The notes beneath the pieces are model-generated. The model worked only from the letters and a program-made list of their open reading frames with translations, made no database searches and had not been told where the DNA came from. From Ramlibacter alkalitolerans (lineage in GTDB: Bacteria > Pseudomonadota > Gammaproteobacteria > Burkholderiales > Burkholderiaceae_C), in the NCBI RefSeq assembly GCF_016722765.1, contig NZ_JAEQND010000001.1:248001-312000 (forward strand): a stretch of DNA of 64,000 bases, in the 5' to 3' direction. Shown here piece after piece: positions 17,440-29,807 of this stretch; within the stretch, counting starts at the first letter, position 1; each line of letters starts with the position of its first letter. The translations under genes were made by a program, and so were the position numbers.

Positions 17440-17540
17440 GAACGCAAAAGCCGCGAAGGTTTCGCAAAAACCGCAAAAGGGCGCCTTTGGGAGGTTCCTC
17501 TTTTGCGGCTTTTGCGTAGCCTTTGCGGCTTCTGCGTTCG
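17440..17540. repeat. Hairpin repeat, copy B of 3, between ftsZ and lpxC
   Basis: An inverted repeat of the same family as 11012-11105. Left arm GAACGCAAAAGCCGCGAAGG and onward, right arm its near-complement ending GCGGCTTCTGCGTTCG, arms about 42 bases, loop about 17. It starts 11 bases beyond the ftsZ stop, so any ftsZ-lpxC read-through RNA would fold it. There is no T-run next to the stem, so it is not an obvious intrinsic terminator. Confidence 0.88.
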
Positions 17541-17551
17541 GATGTCGGTCT

Positions 17552-18805
17552 TCAATCCGCCTGCTTGCGCAGGAACGCCGGGATCTCGAAGTCGTCCATC
17601 CCGCCGTTCGAGAGCGCATCGACCTTCGCGGCGGCTTGCGAGCGGTTGGTGCGCCACACGCTGGGCACCGCCAGGTTGCCGTAGTCGGCGTGCTGCGGGG
17701 CGGCGGCGCGGCCGGCTTCCATTTCGCGGGTGACGATGGCGCCGGGACCGGCAACGGCGTTGTGGATCGTCGGCACGTTGAAGGGCACGTTGTCGGTGCC
17801 GGTGCGCAGCACCTGCAGGGGCGGCGCCGTGCGGCGCTGCTGGCCCTGGCGCGACAGGCCCGTGGCCACCACGGTCACGCGGACCTGGTCGCCCAGCGAG
17901 TCGTCATAGGCCGTGCCGTAGATCACGTGCGCGTCCGGCGAGGCGTAGGCGCGGATCGTGTTCATCGCCAGCTTGGACTCGGACAGCTTCAGGCTGCCCT
18001 TGGCCGCCGTGATCAGCACCAGCACGCCCTTGGCGCCCGAGAGATCGATGCCATCCAGCAGCGGGCAGGCCACGGCCTGTTCCGCGGCAATGCGCGCCCG
18101 GTCCGGCCCCTCGGCCAGCGCCGTGCCCATCATCGCCTTGCCCGGCTCGCCCATCACGGTGCGCACGTCCTCGAAGTCCACGTTCACGTGGCCGGGGACG
18201 TTGATGATTTCCGCGATGCCACCCACGGCGTTCTTCAGCACGTCGTTGGCGTGCGCGAAGGCCTCGTCCTGGGTGATGTCGTCGCCCAGCACTTCCAGCA
18301 GCTTCTCGTTCAGCACGACGATCAGCGAATCGACGTTGGCCTCGAGTTCGGACAGGCCGTTGTCCGCGTTGGTCATGCGGCGGCCGCCTTCCCAGTCGAA
18401 GGGCTTGGTGACCACGCCCACCGTGAGGATGCCCATCTCCTTGGCGACGCGCGCGATCACGGGCGCCGCGCCGGTGCCGGTGCCGCCGCCCATGCCGGCC
18501 GTGATGAACAGCATGTGCGCGCCGGCGATGGCCTGGCGGATGTCTTCGACGGCCGCCTCCGCGCATTCGCGGCCCTTGTCCGGCTTGCTGCCGGCGCCCA
18601 GGCCGGTGCCACCGAGCTGGATCAGCTTGTGCGCCGTGCTGCGCGACAGCGCCTGCGCATCGGTGTTGGCGCAGATGAATTCCACGCCCTGCACGCTGCG
18701 CTCGATCATGTGCGCCACGGCATTGCCACCGCCACCGCCGACGCCGATCACCTTGATCTGCGTGCCCTGGTGGAACTCCTCGACTTCGATCATTTCAATG
18801 CTCAT
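17552..18805 (-). CDS. ftsZ: Cell division GTPase FtsZ
   Basis: Tubulin-like GTPase that forms the Z ring. The 417-residue protein has the N-terminal [17 protein letters not shown], the tubulin signature GGGTGTGA, the T7-loop region, a variable linker, and the conserved C-terminal tail [15 protein letters not shown] that binds FtsA and ZipA. A CAGGAG ribosome site precedes the ATG. The 145 bases between ftsA and ftsZ probably contain an ftsZ promoter, as in other proteobacteria, but I could not fix the hexamers. Confidence 0.99.
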   Translation of the reverse strand: MSIEMIEVEEFHQGTQIKVIGVGGGGGNAVAHMIERSVQGVEFICANTDAQALSRSTAHKLIQLGGTGLGAGSKPDKGRECAEAAVEDIRQAIAGAHMLFITAGMGGGTGTGAAPVIARVAKEMGILTVGVVTKPFDWEGGRRMTNADNGLSELEANVDSLIVVLNEKLLEVLGDDITQDEAFAHANDVLKNAVGGIAEIINVPGHVNVDFEDVRTVMGEPGKAMMGTALAEGPDRARIAAEQAVACPLLDGIDLSGAKGVLVLITAAKGSLKLSESKLAMNTIRAYASPDAHVIYGTAYDDSLGDQVRVTVVATGLSRQGQQRRTAPPLQVLRTGTDNVPFNVPTIHNAVAGPGAIVTREMEAGRAAAPQHADYGNLAVPSVWRTNRSQAAAKVDALSNGGMDDFEIPAFLRKQAD

Positions 18806-18950
18806 GTGATTCTCCTGACTCTTGCAGTTGCCACTGACAAATACTTGTTGGTTGGAACGCTTAACGCGGGAACGGTGGATCGGTGCACCGACATCGCTCC
18901 TTTCTGCGAGGAGGACTCCCTCGCGCCAGGCAGAACGGGTGGGGATTCAT

Positions 18951-20180
<1,230 letters not shown>

Positions 20181-20192
20181 CCTCTTTGTTCC

Positions 20193-20980
20193 TCAGTTCC
20201 TCTTCGTCGCCGGCTCGGTGGTGGCGACTCCCCTCAACCTGATTGCGTAGCCGTTCACGTGCCGCAGGTCCGCCGTCACCAGCGCCTCCGGCCGCCGGCC
20301 GTATTTGGATGTGACCTGCGTGAGCGTGTGGGCGAAGCGCTCGCCGCGCGCCAGCACCTCCTGCGCCGTGCCGCGACCCAGCTCCACGATCGCGCCGGTG
20401 TCCAGCTGCGCCGTCCAGCCGCCGCGGCCGGTCAGCACCACCTGCTCCACCGAGAGTTCCAGCGGCTGCAGCAGCGGATGCAGCGCGCGGTACATCGCCA
20501 GCACCTGCGCCGACGAGCCCTCCGGCCCCGCCAGCCGCGGCATGTCCTCCTGCTCCGCGTCGCCGGCGTTGGCCTCGAACACCTCGCCGTAGGTGTTGAC
20601 CAGGCGCGATTCGGAATCGATGCCCCACAGGGCCTCGGGCTGGTGCTCCTCGATCTGCACCCGCAGCCGGTTGGGGAACTCGCGCTTGACCACCGCCTTG
20701 CGCACCCAGGGCACCCTCTCGAAGGCCTCGCGCGCCTGCTGCAGGTCCAGGGTGAAGAAGTTGCCGGCCAGGCGCGGCGCCACGTTCGCGCGCAGCGTCG
20801 CCGCGCTGTTGTGCGTGACCTGCCCCTGCACCACGATCGCGCGGATCGCGAACACCGGATGGCGCACGGCCCACCAGGCGAGCGCCGCCAGCAGCACGGC
20901 GCCGCAGGTCGCGAACAGCACCGTGGCGGTGATGTTCATCAGCCGGACGTCGAACGGCAGCGCGGTCGCCTGATTCTTCC

Positions 20981-20984
<4 letters not shown>
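20193..20984 (-). CDS. ftsQ: Cell division protein FtsQ
   Basis: Bitopic divisome protein that bridges FtsA/FtsK to FtsL-FtsB. The 263-residue protein has one membrane helix (about residues 17-37), a POTRA domain beginning [24 protein letters not shown], and the beta domain ([31 protein letters not shown]). The ATG overlaps the ddl stop by four bases. Confidence 0.96.
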
Positions 20985-21957
<973 letters not shown>

Positions 21958-21961
<4 letters not shown>

Positions 21962-23373
21962 TGCTGGCCTCCGACCAGGTCCACCAGCTTGCCGGGCACG
22001 GCGCCGATCGAGCCGGCGCCCATGCACATCACGACGTCGCCATTGCGCACCGTCTCCAGCACCGCCTGCGGCATGCCGGCGATGTCGCCCACGAATTGCG
22101 GCTCCACCTTGCCGGCCACGCGCACCGCACGCGCGAGCGAACGGCCGTCGGCGGCGACGATCGGCTCCTCGCCGGCGGAATAGACCTCGGCCAGCAGCAC
22201 AGCGTCGGCCGTGCCCAGCACCTGCACGAAGTCCTCGAAGCAGTCGCGCGTGCGGGTGTAGCGGTGCGGCTGGAACGCCAGCACGATGCGCTGCTCCGGG
22301 AAGGCGCCGCGCGCGGCCGCCAGCGTGGCACGCATCTCCACCGGGTGGTGGCCGTAGTCCTCGATCACGGTGAACGTGCCGCCGCCCTGCTCTGGCGGCA
22401 CCGGCAGTTCGCCGTAGCTCTGGAAGCGGCGACCGACGCCGCGGAACTCCGACAGGGCCTTGAGCACCGCGTCGTCCGGGATGTTCAGTTCGACGGCAAT
22501 GGCGATCGCCGACAGCGCATTGAGCACGTTGTGCATGCCGACCAGGTTCAGCTTCACGTGCATGTCGGGCAGCGTCACGCCGTTGCGGCGCTGCACCGTG
22601 AAGTGCATCTGGGGACCCACCGCCTTCACGCCCACCGCGCGCACCTGCGCGTCCTCGCGCAGGCCGTAGGTGGTCACCGGGCACTGCACCTGCGGGATGA
22701 TGGAGCGCACCGATTCGTCCTCGACGCACAGGACCGCCGTGCCGTAGAAGGGCATGCGGTGCAGGAACTCCAGGAAGGCCTTCTTCAGGTTGTTGAAGTC
22801 GTGCCCGTAGGTGTCCATGTGGTCGGCGTCGATGTTGGTCACCACCGCCATCACCGGCAACAGGTTGAGGAAGGACGCGTCGGATTCGTCCGCCTCCACC
22901 ACGATGTAGTCGCCCGAGCCGAGCTTGGCGTTGGCGCCGGCGCTGTTCAGGCGGCCGCCGATCACGAAGGTGGGGTCGAGCCCGCCCTCGGCCAGCACGC
23001 TGGCGACCAGGCTGGTGGTCGTCGTCTTGCCGTGCGTGCCGGCGATGGCGATGCCCTGCTTCAGGCGCATCAGCTCCGCCAGCATCACCGCGCGCGGCAC
23101 GATCGGGATCTTGCGCTTGCGGGCGGCCACGACCTCGGGGTTGTCCTGCTGCACGGCCGTCGACGTGACCACGGCATCGGCCCCGATCACGTTGGCGGCC
23201 GCGTGGCCGACGAAGGTCTGGATGCCCAGTTGGGAGAGCCGGCCCAGGGTCGGGGAATCGGCGATGTCGGATCCGGAGATCAGGTAGCCGAGGTTGCGCA
23301 GCACTTCGGCGATGCCGGACATGCCGGCGCCGCCGATGCCAACGAAATGAATATGCTTGATTGCGTGTTTCAC
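21958..23373 (-). CDS. murC: UDP-N-acetylmuramate--L-alanine ligase
   Basis: Adds L-Ala to UDP-MurNAc, the first Mur-ligase step. The 471-residue protein has the N-terminal [17 protein letters not shown]ossmann loop, the ATP loop [43 protein letters not shown] and the C-terminal [16 protein letters not shown]. The start is GTG at 23373, with GGAGG at a good distance upstream. Directly upstream lies a micro-ORF that repeats the first 11 residues of this protein (see 23370-23438). Confidence 0.97.
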
Positions 23374-23438
23374 AGCGCCTCCATTTCGTTGGCTTCCTGT
23401 GACTCGACGAAGTGGATGTGTTTGATGGCGTGTTTCAT
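23370..23438 (-). CDS. Micro-ORF repeating the MurC N-terminus (22 aa)
   Basis: An ATG at 23438 overlaps the murG stop (ATGA), and the TGA at 23372-23370 overlaps the murC GTG (GTGA). The first 11 residues are [11 protein letters not shown], the same as the start of MurC, but seven of the codons differ, all silently apart from the ATG/GTG start: this copy uses GCC, AAA, CAC, ATC, CAC, GTC where murC uses GCA, AAG, CAT, ATT, CAT, GTT. The remaining 11 residues ([11 protein letters not shown]) carry the murC ribosome site GGAGG. It may be a relic of the original murC start left by a tandem duplication, now serving as a translational coupler. Coding potential as a peptide is uncertain. Confidence 0.65.
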   Translation of the reverse strand: MKHAIKHIHFVESQEANEMEAL

Positions 23439-24499
23439 CGTGCGAGGGCCTCGCAGGCGGCGACCACCTGCTCGGTCGCCTGGGTCTTCTGCATGCGCTT
23501 GGCCGCCACGGCGCGCTGCAGCAGTTGTTCGCGCGTCAGGGTGATCAGCATGGTGGCCAGCGTGTCGGGGGTGAGCTCGCGCTGCTGCACGAGCCAGCCG
23601 CCGCCGGCGTCCACCAGGAACTTCGCGTTCGTGGTCTGGTGGTCGTCGACGGCGTGAGGGAAGGGGACGAAGAGCGCGGGCGCGCCCACCGCCGCCAGCT
23701 CGGTGACCGTGCTCGCGCCGGCGCGGCAGATCACGAGGTCGGCTTCGGCATAGGCGCTCGCCGTGTCGTCGATGAAGGGCGTGAGCTGCGCCTCCACGCC
23801 CGCCTGGGCGTAGTTGGCGCGCAGTTCCTCGATCTGCTTCGCGCCGCTCTGGTGCAGCACGCGCGGGCGGTTCGGCTCCGGGATGCGCGCCAGCGCCTGC
23901 GGCACGATCTCGTTGAGCGCCCGGGCGCCGAGGCTGCCGCCGACCACGAGGATCTTCAGCGGGCCGCTGCGGCCGGCGAAGCGTTGCTCCGGTTCGGCCT
24001 GGCGCAGGAAGGCTTCGCGCAGCGGGTTGCCCACCCACTCGCCCTTCTTCAGCACCTCGGGGAAGGCGCTGTAGACGCGGTCGGCGACGCCGGCCAGCAC
24101 CTTGTTGGCCATGCCGGCCACCGAGTTCTGTTCGTGCAGCACGAGCGGTTTGCCGAGCAGCACGCTCATCATGCCGGCCGGGAAGGTGATGTAGCCGCCC
24201 AGGCCCACCACCACCTGCGGGCGCACGCGGCGCACGACCTGGATGCTCTGCCAGAAGGCGCGCAGCAGCTTGAGCGGCAGGAACACGAGCGTCTTGACGC
24301 CCTTGCCGCGCACGCCGCCGAAGTCGATGGTCTCCAGCGGAAAGCCGCGCGGCGGCACCAGCTGCGCCTCCATGCTGTTCGGCGCGCCCAGCCAGTGCAC
24401 GCGCCAGCCGCGCGCCCGCAGCGCCTCGGCCACGGCGAGGCCCGGGAAGATGTGCCCTCCCGTTCCGCCCGCCATGACGAGTGCCGTGCGTTCGCTCAT
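23435..24499 (-). CDS. murG: UDP-GlcNAc:lipid I GlcNAc transferase MurG
   Basis: Peripheral inner-membrane glycosyltransferase that converts lipid I to lipid II. The 354-residue protein has the glycine loops [19 protein letters not shown] and [25 protein letters not shown], the C-domain loop [12 protein letters not shown], and [36 protein letters not shown]. The ATG at 24499 overlaps the ftsW stop by four bases. Its own stop overlaps the ATG of the micro-ORF before murC, not the murC start as is usual. Confidence 0.98.
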   Translation of the reverse strand: MSERTALVMAGGTGGHIFPGLAVAEALRARGWRVHWLGAPNSMEAQLVPPRGFPLETIDFGGVRGKGVKTLVFLPLKLLRAFWQSIQVVRRVRPQVVVGLGGYITFPAGMMSVLLGKPLVLHEQNSVAGMANKVLAGVADRVYSAFPEVLKKGEWVGNPLREAFLRQAEPEQRFAGRSGPLKILVVGGSLGARALNEIVPQALARIPEPNRPRVLHQSGAKQIEELRANYAQAGVEAQLTPFIDDTASAYAEADLVICRAGASTVTELAAVGAPALFVPFPHAVDDHQTTNAKFLVDAGGGWLVQQRELTPDTLATMLITLTREQLLQRAVAAKRMQKTQATEQVVAACEALAR

Positions 24500-25734
24500 G
24501 CCCGGCCTCCGCGCATCAGCGTGCGGTTCTCGAAGTCGATCCGCAGCACCACCGCGATGGCGACGACGTTCATCAGCACCGCGGAGCCGCCATAGGACAT
24601 CAGCGGCAGGGTCAGGCCCTTGGTCGGCAGCGCCCCCAGGTTCACGCCCATGTTGATGAAGGCCTGGAAGCCGACCCAGATGCCCACGCCCTGCGCGACG
24701 AGGCCGGCGAAGATGCGGTCGAGCGCGATCGCCTGGCGGCCGATGTGCATCATGCGGCGCGTCATCCACAGGAAGCAGAGGATGACGCTCAGCACGCCGA
24801 CCAGGCCGAACTCCTCGCCGATCACGGCCAGCAGGAAGTCGGTGTGCGCCTCGGGCAGCCAGTGCAGCTTCTCCACGCTGCCGCCGAGGCCGACGCCGAA
24901 GATCTCGCCGCGGCCGATGGCGATCAGCGAGTGCGAGAGCTGGTAGCCCTTGCCCAGCGCGTACTTCTCGTTCCAGGGATCGAGGTAGGCGAAGATGCGC
25001 TCGCGCCGCCAGTCGGAAAACGCGATCATCAGCACGAAGGCCACCACGATCACCGCGGCGATCAGGAAGAACATGCGCGCGTTGACCCCGCCCAGGAACA
25101 GGATGCCCATGGCGATCACCGCGATCACCATGAAGGCGCCCATGTCGGGCTCGGCCAGCAGCAGCACGCCCACCATCGCGACCGCCGCCGCCATCGGCAG
25201 CACGGCGCGGAAGAAGCGCTCCTTCACGTCCATCTTGCGCACCATGTAGTTGGCCGCGTAGAGCAGCACCGCGAACTTGGCGAGCTCGGACGGCTGGAAG
25301 GAGATCGGGCCCAGCGGCAGCCAGCGGCGCGCGCCGTTGACGCCCTTGCCCACGTGCGGAATCAGCACCACCATCAGCAGCACGAGGGAGCCGACGAAAA
25401 GCCAGGGTGCGACGCGCTCCCAGGTCTCCACCTTCACCTGGAAGGCGAGCAGTCCGGCGACGAAGGACAGCACCAGGAACAGCGCATGGCGGCTGAGGAA
25501 ATACGTGTGGGCGTAGCGGCCGAAGCGCGGGTTGTCCGGCAGGGCGATGGAGGCCGAATAGACCATCACCATGCCCCAGGCCAGCAGCGCCACCGTCAGC
25601 CAGAGCAGCGCCGGATCGAAGGGGCGCAGGCCCTCGACCGGCGCGGCGCCGCGCGCCACCCAGGGCGCGTCCTCGCGCCTGCCGAACGGGTTGCGGCGGA
25701 ACATGGCGGCGACGCTGGCCAGCGACAGGTTCAA
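24496..25734 (-). CDS. ftsW: Septal SEDS peptidoglycan polymerase FtsW
   Basis: FtsW polymerises glycan at the septum with FtsI. The 412-residue protein has about ten membrane helices, [34 protein letters not shown], the loop [18 protein letters not shown] and [14 protein letters not shown] chose the TTG at 25734: AAGGAGG lies seven bases upstream and the codon overlaps the murD stop (TTGA), the coupling pattern of this cluster. The next ATG at 25704 has no ribosome site. Confidence 0.95.
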   Translation of the reverse strand: MNLSLASVAAMFRRNPFGRREDAPWVARGAAPVEGLRPFDPALLWLTVALLAWGMVMVYSASIALPDNPRFGRYAHTYFLSRHALFLVLSFVAGLLAFQVKVETWERVAPWLFVGSLVLLMVVLIPHVGKGVNGARRWLPLGPISFQPSELAKFAVLLYAANYMVRKMDVKERFFRAVLPMAAAVAMVGVLLLAEPDMGAFMVIAVIAMGILFLGGVNARMFFLIAAVIVVAFVLMIAFSDWRRERIFAYLDPWNEKYALGKGYQLSHSLIAIGRGEIFGVGLGGSVEKLHWLPEAHTDFLLAVIGEEFGLVGVLSVILCFLWMTRRMMHIGRQAIALDRIFAGLVAQGVGIWVGFQAFINMGVNLGALPTKGLTLPLMSYGGSAVLMNVVAIAVVLRIDFENRTLMRGGRA

Positions 25735-27245
25735 GCCTCGCCTCCTTCCAGCATCGCGCCGGCTTCGTCGGCGACGGCCTTGACGGCGGCGCGGAACACC
25801 TCCGCGCGATGCGGGTAGTTGCGGAACATGTCGAAGCTCGCGCAGGCCGGCGACATCAGCACGGCGTCGCCGGCATGGGCCCGCTGGGTCGCGACGCGCA
25901 CGGCCTCTTCCATCGTGGCGGCGCCGGCCAGGGGGACACCCGTGGGTTCCAGCACGGCCCGGATCTGCGGGCCGTCGCGGCCGATCAGCACCGCGGCGCG
26001 GGCGAAGCGCGCCACCGGCTCGGCCAGCGGCGCGAAGTCCTGCCCCTTGCCGTCGCCGCCCAGGATCACGACCAGCTTGCGCTCGGCGCCCAGGCCCTGC
26101 AGCGCCGCCACGGTCGCACCGACGTTGGTGCCCTTGCTGTCGTCGAAGTATTCGACGCCGTTGACGATGCCCACCGGCTCCACGCGGTGCGGCTCGCCGC
26201 GGTAGTCGCGCAGGCCGTACAGCATGGGCGCGAGCTGGCAACCGGCGGCGGTGGCGAGCGCCAGGGCCGAGAGCGCGTTGATCGCGTTGTGGCGGCCGCG
26301 GATGCGCAGCGCGTCGGCCGGCATCAGGCGCTGCAGGTGGATTTCTTCCTCGGCGTCCTTGCGCCGTTTCTCCGTCTCGTCCGCTTCGTGGGCGCGCACC
26401 AGCCACGCCATGCCGTGCACGATCTCGAGGCCGAAGTCGCCGGGGCCCTTCGGCAGGTCGCCGCCGAAGGTCACGTACGGGCGTTGCTCGAACTTGCCAC
26501 CCTTGAGCCGCACCGGCGCGGGCAGCATGGCCATCACCAGCGGGTCCTCGCGATTGAGCACCATCACGCCCGTGCGGCCGAACACGCGCGCCTTGGCGGC
26601 GGCATAGGCTTCCATCGTGCCGTGCCAGTCCAGGTGGTCCTGCGTCACGTTCAGCACCGTGGCCGCGGTCGGCTCGAAGCCGGTCACGCCATCGAGCTGG
26701 AAGCTGGAGAGCTCCAGCACCCACACCTGCGGCAGCGCGTTGGCTTCGCGCTTTTGCGCCAGCGTGTCCAGCAGCGTCGGGCCGATGTTGCCGGCCACCG
26801 CCACCGTCTTGCCGCTGCGCTCCACGAGCTGGCCGGTGAGCGAGGTGACGGTGGTCTTGCCGTTGGTGCCGGTCACGCCGAGCACGGCGGGGTGGTAGCC
26901 GTCAGCCTCGCGCAGCGCCGCGAGTGCATCGGCGAACAGATCGAGTTCGGCGCGCACCGGGATGCCCTGCGCGCGGGCCGCATCGACCACCGGCGCCACC
27001 TGCTCCGGCGTGAGGCCCGGGCTGCGCAGCACCAGCCGCCGGCCCTGCAGCAGTTCGGCCGTGAAGGCCCCGCCCGCGAACTGCGCCGCGGGGACCTGCT
27101 CGCGCAGCGTCGGCAGCTGCGGCGGCTCCTCGCGGGTGTCCGCCACCGTCACGCGGGCGCCATGCCGGGCGCACCAGCGCGCCATGGCGAGGCCCGAGGC
27201 CCCGCAGCCCAGGACCAGCACTTCCTGATCGCGCAAGCTTTCCAT
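25731..27245 (-). CDS. murD: UDP-MurNAc-L-alanine--D-glutamate ligase
   Basis: Adds D-Glu to UDP-MurNAc-L-Ala. At 504 residues it is longer than E. coli MurD (438), mainly through an acidic and basic insert in the C-terminal half ([21 protein letters not shown]). Motifs: N-terminal [20 protein letters not shown] loop [48 protein letters not shown] and [15 protein letters not shown]. The ATG at 27245 shares one base with the mraY stop (TGATG). Confidence 0.97.
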   Translation of the reverse strand: MESLRDQEVLVLGCGASGLAMARWCARHGARVTVADTREEPPQLPTLREQVPAAQFAGGAFTAELLQGRRLVLRSPGLTPEQVAPVVDAARAQGIPVRAELDLFADALAALREADGYHPAVLGVTGTNGKTTVTSLTGQLVERSGKTVAVAGNIGPTLLDTLAQKREANALPQVWVLELSSFQLDGVTGFEPTAATVLNVTQDHLDWHGTMEAYAAAKARVFGRTGVMVLNREDPLVMAMLPAPVRLKGGKFEQRPYVTFGGDLPKGPGDFGLEIVHGMAWLVRAHEADETEKRRKDAEEEIHLQRLMPADALRIRGRHNAINALSALALATAAGCQLAPMLYGLRDYRGEPHRVEPVGIVNGVEYFDDSKGTNVGATVAALQGLGAERKLVVILGGDGKGQDFAPLAEPVARFARAAVLIGRDGPQIRAVLEPTGVPLAGAATMEEAVRVATQRAHAGDAVLMSPACASFDMFRNYPHRAEVFRAAVKAVADEAGAMLEGGEA

Positions 27246-28423
27246 CACCGCAGCTTCAGCGTGGACAGGCCGACCAGGCACAGCAGCATCGTGATGATCC
27301 AGAAGCGGATCACGACCTGCGTCTCCTTCCAGCCGGTTTTCTCGAAGTGGTGGTGCAGCGGCGCCATCAGCAGGATGCGCCGGCCCTCCCCGTACTTGCG
27401 TTTGGTGTACTTGAAGTACATCACCTGCGCCATCACCGACAGCGCCTCCACCACGAAGATGCCGCCCATGATGGCCAGCACGATCTCCTGCCGCACGATC
27501 ACGGCGATGGTGCCGAGCGCGCCGCCCAGCGCCAGGGCGCCGACGTCGCCCATGAACACTTCGGCCGGGTGGGCGTTGAACCACAGGAAGGCCAGGCCGG
27601 CCCCCGCCACCGAGGCGCAGAAGATCAGCAGCTCACCCGAGCCGGGAATGTGCGGCAGGAACAGGTACTTCGAGTAGACGGCGCTGCCGGTCACGTAGGC
27701 GAAGACGCCCAGCGCCGAGCCCACCATCACCACCGGCATGATCGCCAGCCCGTCGAGCCCGTCGGTGAGGTTCACCGCGTTGCTGGAGCCCACGATCACC
27801 AGGTAGGTCATGACCATGAAGCCGAACACGCCCAGCGGATAGGTGACCTCCTTGAAGAAGGGCACCCACAGGCCCGCCTTGGGCGGCAGGTTCATGTCGA
27901 AGCCGGAGCGCACCCAGTCGATGAAGAGGCCCAGCACGCGCACGTTGGTGGTCTCGGACACGCTGAACGCGAGGTAGAGGGCCGCGACCAGGCCGATCAG
28001 GGACTGCCAGAAGTACTTCTCGCGCGAGCGCATGCCTTCCGGGTCCTTGTTGACCACCTTGCGCCAGTCGTCGACCCAGCCGATCGCGCCGAAGCCCAGC
28101 GTCACCAGCATCACGATCCAAACGAAGCGGTTGGTCCAGTCGAACCACAGCAGCGTCGACAGCGTCACCGAGATCAGAATCAGCACGCCGCCCATGGTGG
28201 GCGTGCCGCTCTTCTTCAGGTGCGACTGCATGCCGTACTCGCGCACCGGCTGCCCGATCTTGAGCGCGGCGAGGCGGCGGATCACCCAGGGCCCGAAGAT
28301 GATGCCGATCAGCAGCGCCGTCATGGCCGCCATCACGGCGCGGAAGGTGATGTACTGGAAGACCCGGAAGAATCCGAATTCGTGTCCGTGGGTTTGCATC
28401 CACGAGGCCAGGCTAACGAGCAT
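27245..28423 (-). CDS. mraY: Phospho-MurNAc-pentapeptide transferase MraY
   Basis: Integral membrane enzyme that transfers phospho-MurNAc-pentapeptide to undecaprenyl phosphate to give lipid I. The 392-residue protein has about ten membrane helices and the catalytic motifs [43 protein letters not shown] and [14 protein letters not shown]. The ATG at 28423 lies 11 bases inside the murF 3' end. Confidence 0.98.
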   Translation of the reverse strand: MLVSLASWMQTHGHEFGFFRVFQYITFRAVMAAMTALLIGIIFGPWVIRRLAALKIGQPVREYGMQSHLKKSGTPTMGGVLILISVTLSTLLWFDWTNRFVWIVMLVTLGFGAIGWVDDWRKVVNKDPEGMRSREKYFWQSLIGLVAALYLAFSVSETTNVRVLGLFIDWVRSGFDMNLPPKAGLWVPFFKEVTYPLGVFGFMVMTYLVIVGSSNAVNLTDGLDGLAIMPVVMVGSALGVFAYVTGSAVYSKYLFLPHIPGSGELLIFCASVAGAGLAFLWFNAHPAEVFMGDVGALALGGALGTIAVIVRQEIVLAIMGGIFVVEALSVMAQVMYFKYTKRKYGEGRRILLMAPLHHHFEKTGWKETQVVIRFWIITMLLCLVGLSTLKLR

Positions 28424-29807
28424 CGGGCCTCCCTTCGTCCTGTTGTCCTGCGTGGGCGGTGATCGCCTCCACCACCCGTTCCATCTTCATGAAGCGCGAG
28501 CCCTTGACCAGCACGCTTTCGGCTTGCGCCAGCGCCTGCAGCACCGCGGCGTTGAGCGCTTCGACGTCGGCGAAGTGGCGGCCCTTCATGGCCTGCGCCT
28601 GCTCGCCCAGCGTGAAGAGCTGCTCGATGCCGCGCTGGCGGGCGTAGTCGCCGACCTCGGCGTGGAAGGCCGGGCCCTGGTCGCCGACCTCGCCCATGTC
28701 GCCCAGCACCAGCAGCCGCGGCCCGGGCAGTTCGGCCAGCACGTCGATGGCGGCGCGCACCGAGTCGGGGTTGGCGTTGTAGCTGTCGTCGATGACCGTG
28801 AGCGTGCGGCCGCCGAGCGCGACCGCCAGTGCGCGCGAGCGCCCCTTGACCGGCTCGAACGATGCGAGTCCGGCGACGATGGACTGCAGCGGCACGCCGG
28901 CGGCGAGCGCGCAGGTCGCTGCGGCCAGCGCGTTGCGCACGTTGTGGCGGCCGGCGACCTGCAGCGCGAAGGCCAGCGGGCCGGCGGGCGTCTCGGCGCG
29001 CACCTGCCACTGGCCCTGCTGCCAGTCGGCGCCGGCGAGGCGCACGTCGGCATCGCTGCCCGCGGCGTCGCCGAAGGTCATGCAGGGACGGGCGTCGGCC
29101 AGGCCGGTCCACAGCATCGTGAACGGATCGCCGGCGGGGAACACCGCCACGCCGCTGGGCGGAAGGGCGGCGAAGACGCTGCCGTTCTCCTGCGCCACCG
29201 CTTCCACCGTGGCCATGAACTCCTGGTGCTCGCGCTGCGCGTTGTTCACCAGGGCCACGGTCGGCGCGGCGATGCGGGAGAGGTAGGCGATCTCGCCGGG
29301 GTGGTTCATGCCCAGCTCGATCACTCCGACGCGGTGGCCGGCGCGCAGGCGCAGCAGCGTGAGCGGCAGGCCGATGTCGTTGTTCAGGTTGCCCTGCGTG
29401 GCCAGGTGCGCCTCGGGCTGCCAGGCGCGCAGGATGGACGCGATCATCTGCGTGACCGTCGTCTTGCCGTTGCTGCCCGTCACCGCGATCAGCGGCAGCT
29501 TGTACTGCCTGCGCCAGGCATGGGCCAGCGCGCCGAGCGCGAGCTTGCTGTCCTCGACCTCGATGCCGGGCATGCCCGGCGGCAACTTGCCCGCGTGCGC
29601 GATGGCCGCGACGGCGCCCTTCTTGCGCGCATCGGCCAGGAAGTCGTTGGCGTCGAATCGCTCGCCCTTCAGCGCGACGAAGAGGTCGCCGGCTTGCAGC
29701 GTGCGGGTGTCGGTGTGGACGCGCCGCACCTGCACCGTGGCGTCGCCGACCAGTTCGCCGTCGATCCAGTCGGCGGCGCGCTGCAGGCTGAACATGGTGT
29801 CGCTCAC
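28413..29807 (-). CDS. murF: UDP-MurNAc-tripeptide--D-alanyl-D-alanine ligase
   Basis: Adds D-Ala-D-Ala to the UDP-MurNAc tripeptide. The 464-residue protein has [23 protein letters not shown], the ATP loop [41 protein letters not shown] and [19 protein letters not shown] start at GTG 29807 (V-S-D-T-M) because AAGGAGG is seven bases upstream and the codon overlaps the murE stop; an ATG at 29795 is the alternative and would remove four residues. Confidence 0.96.
   Translation of the reverse strand: MSDTMFSLQRAADWIDGELVGDATVQVRRVHTDTRTLQAGDLFVALKGERFDANDFLADARKKGAVAAIAHAGKLPPGMPGIEVEDSKLALGALAHAWRRQYKLPLIAVTGSNGKTTVTQMIASILRAWQPEAHLATQGNLNNDIGLPLTLLRLRAGHRVGVIELGMNHPGEIAYLSRIAAPTVALVNNAQREHQEFMATVEAVAQENGSVFAALPPSGVAVFPAGDPFTMLWTGLADARPCMTFGDAAGSDADVRLAGADWQQGQWQVRAETPAGPLAFALQVAGRHNVRNALAAATCALAAGVPLQSIVAGLASFEPVKGRSRALAVALGGRTLTVIDDSYNANPDSVRAAIDVLAELPGPRLLVLGDMGEVGDQGPAFHAEVGDYARQRGIEQLFTLGEQAQAMKGRHFADVEALNAAVLQALAQAESVLVKGSRFMKMERVVEAITAHAGQQDEGRPDAR

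Noticed and set aside
25702..25704. ATG 25704 as the start of ftsW
   Set aside because: It lacks a ribosome site, whereas TTG 25734 has AAGGAGG and overlaps the murD stop like its neighbours.
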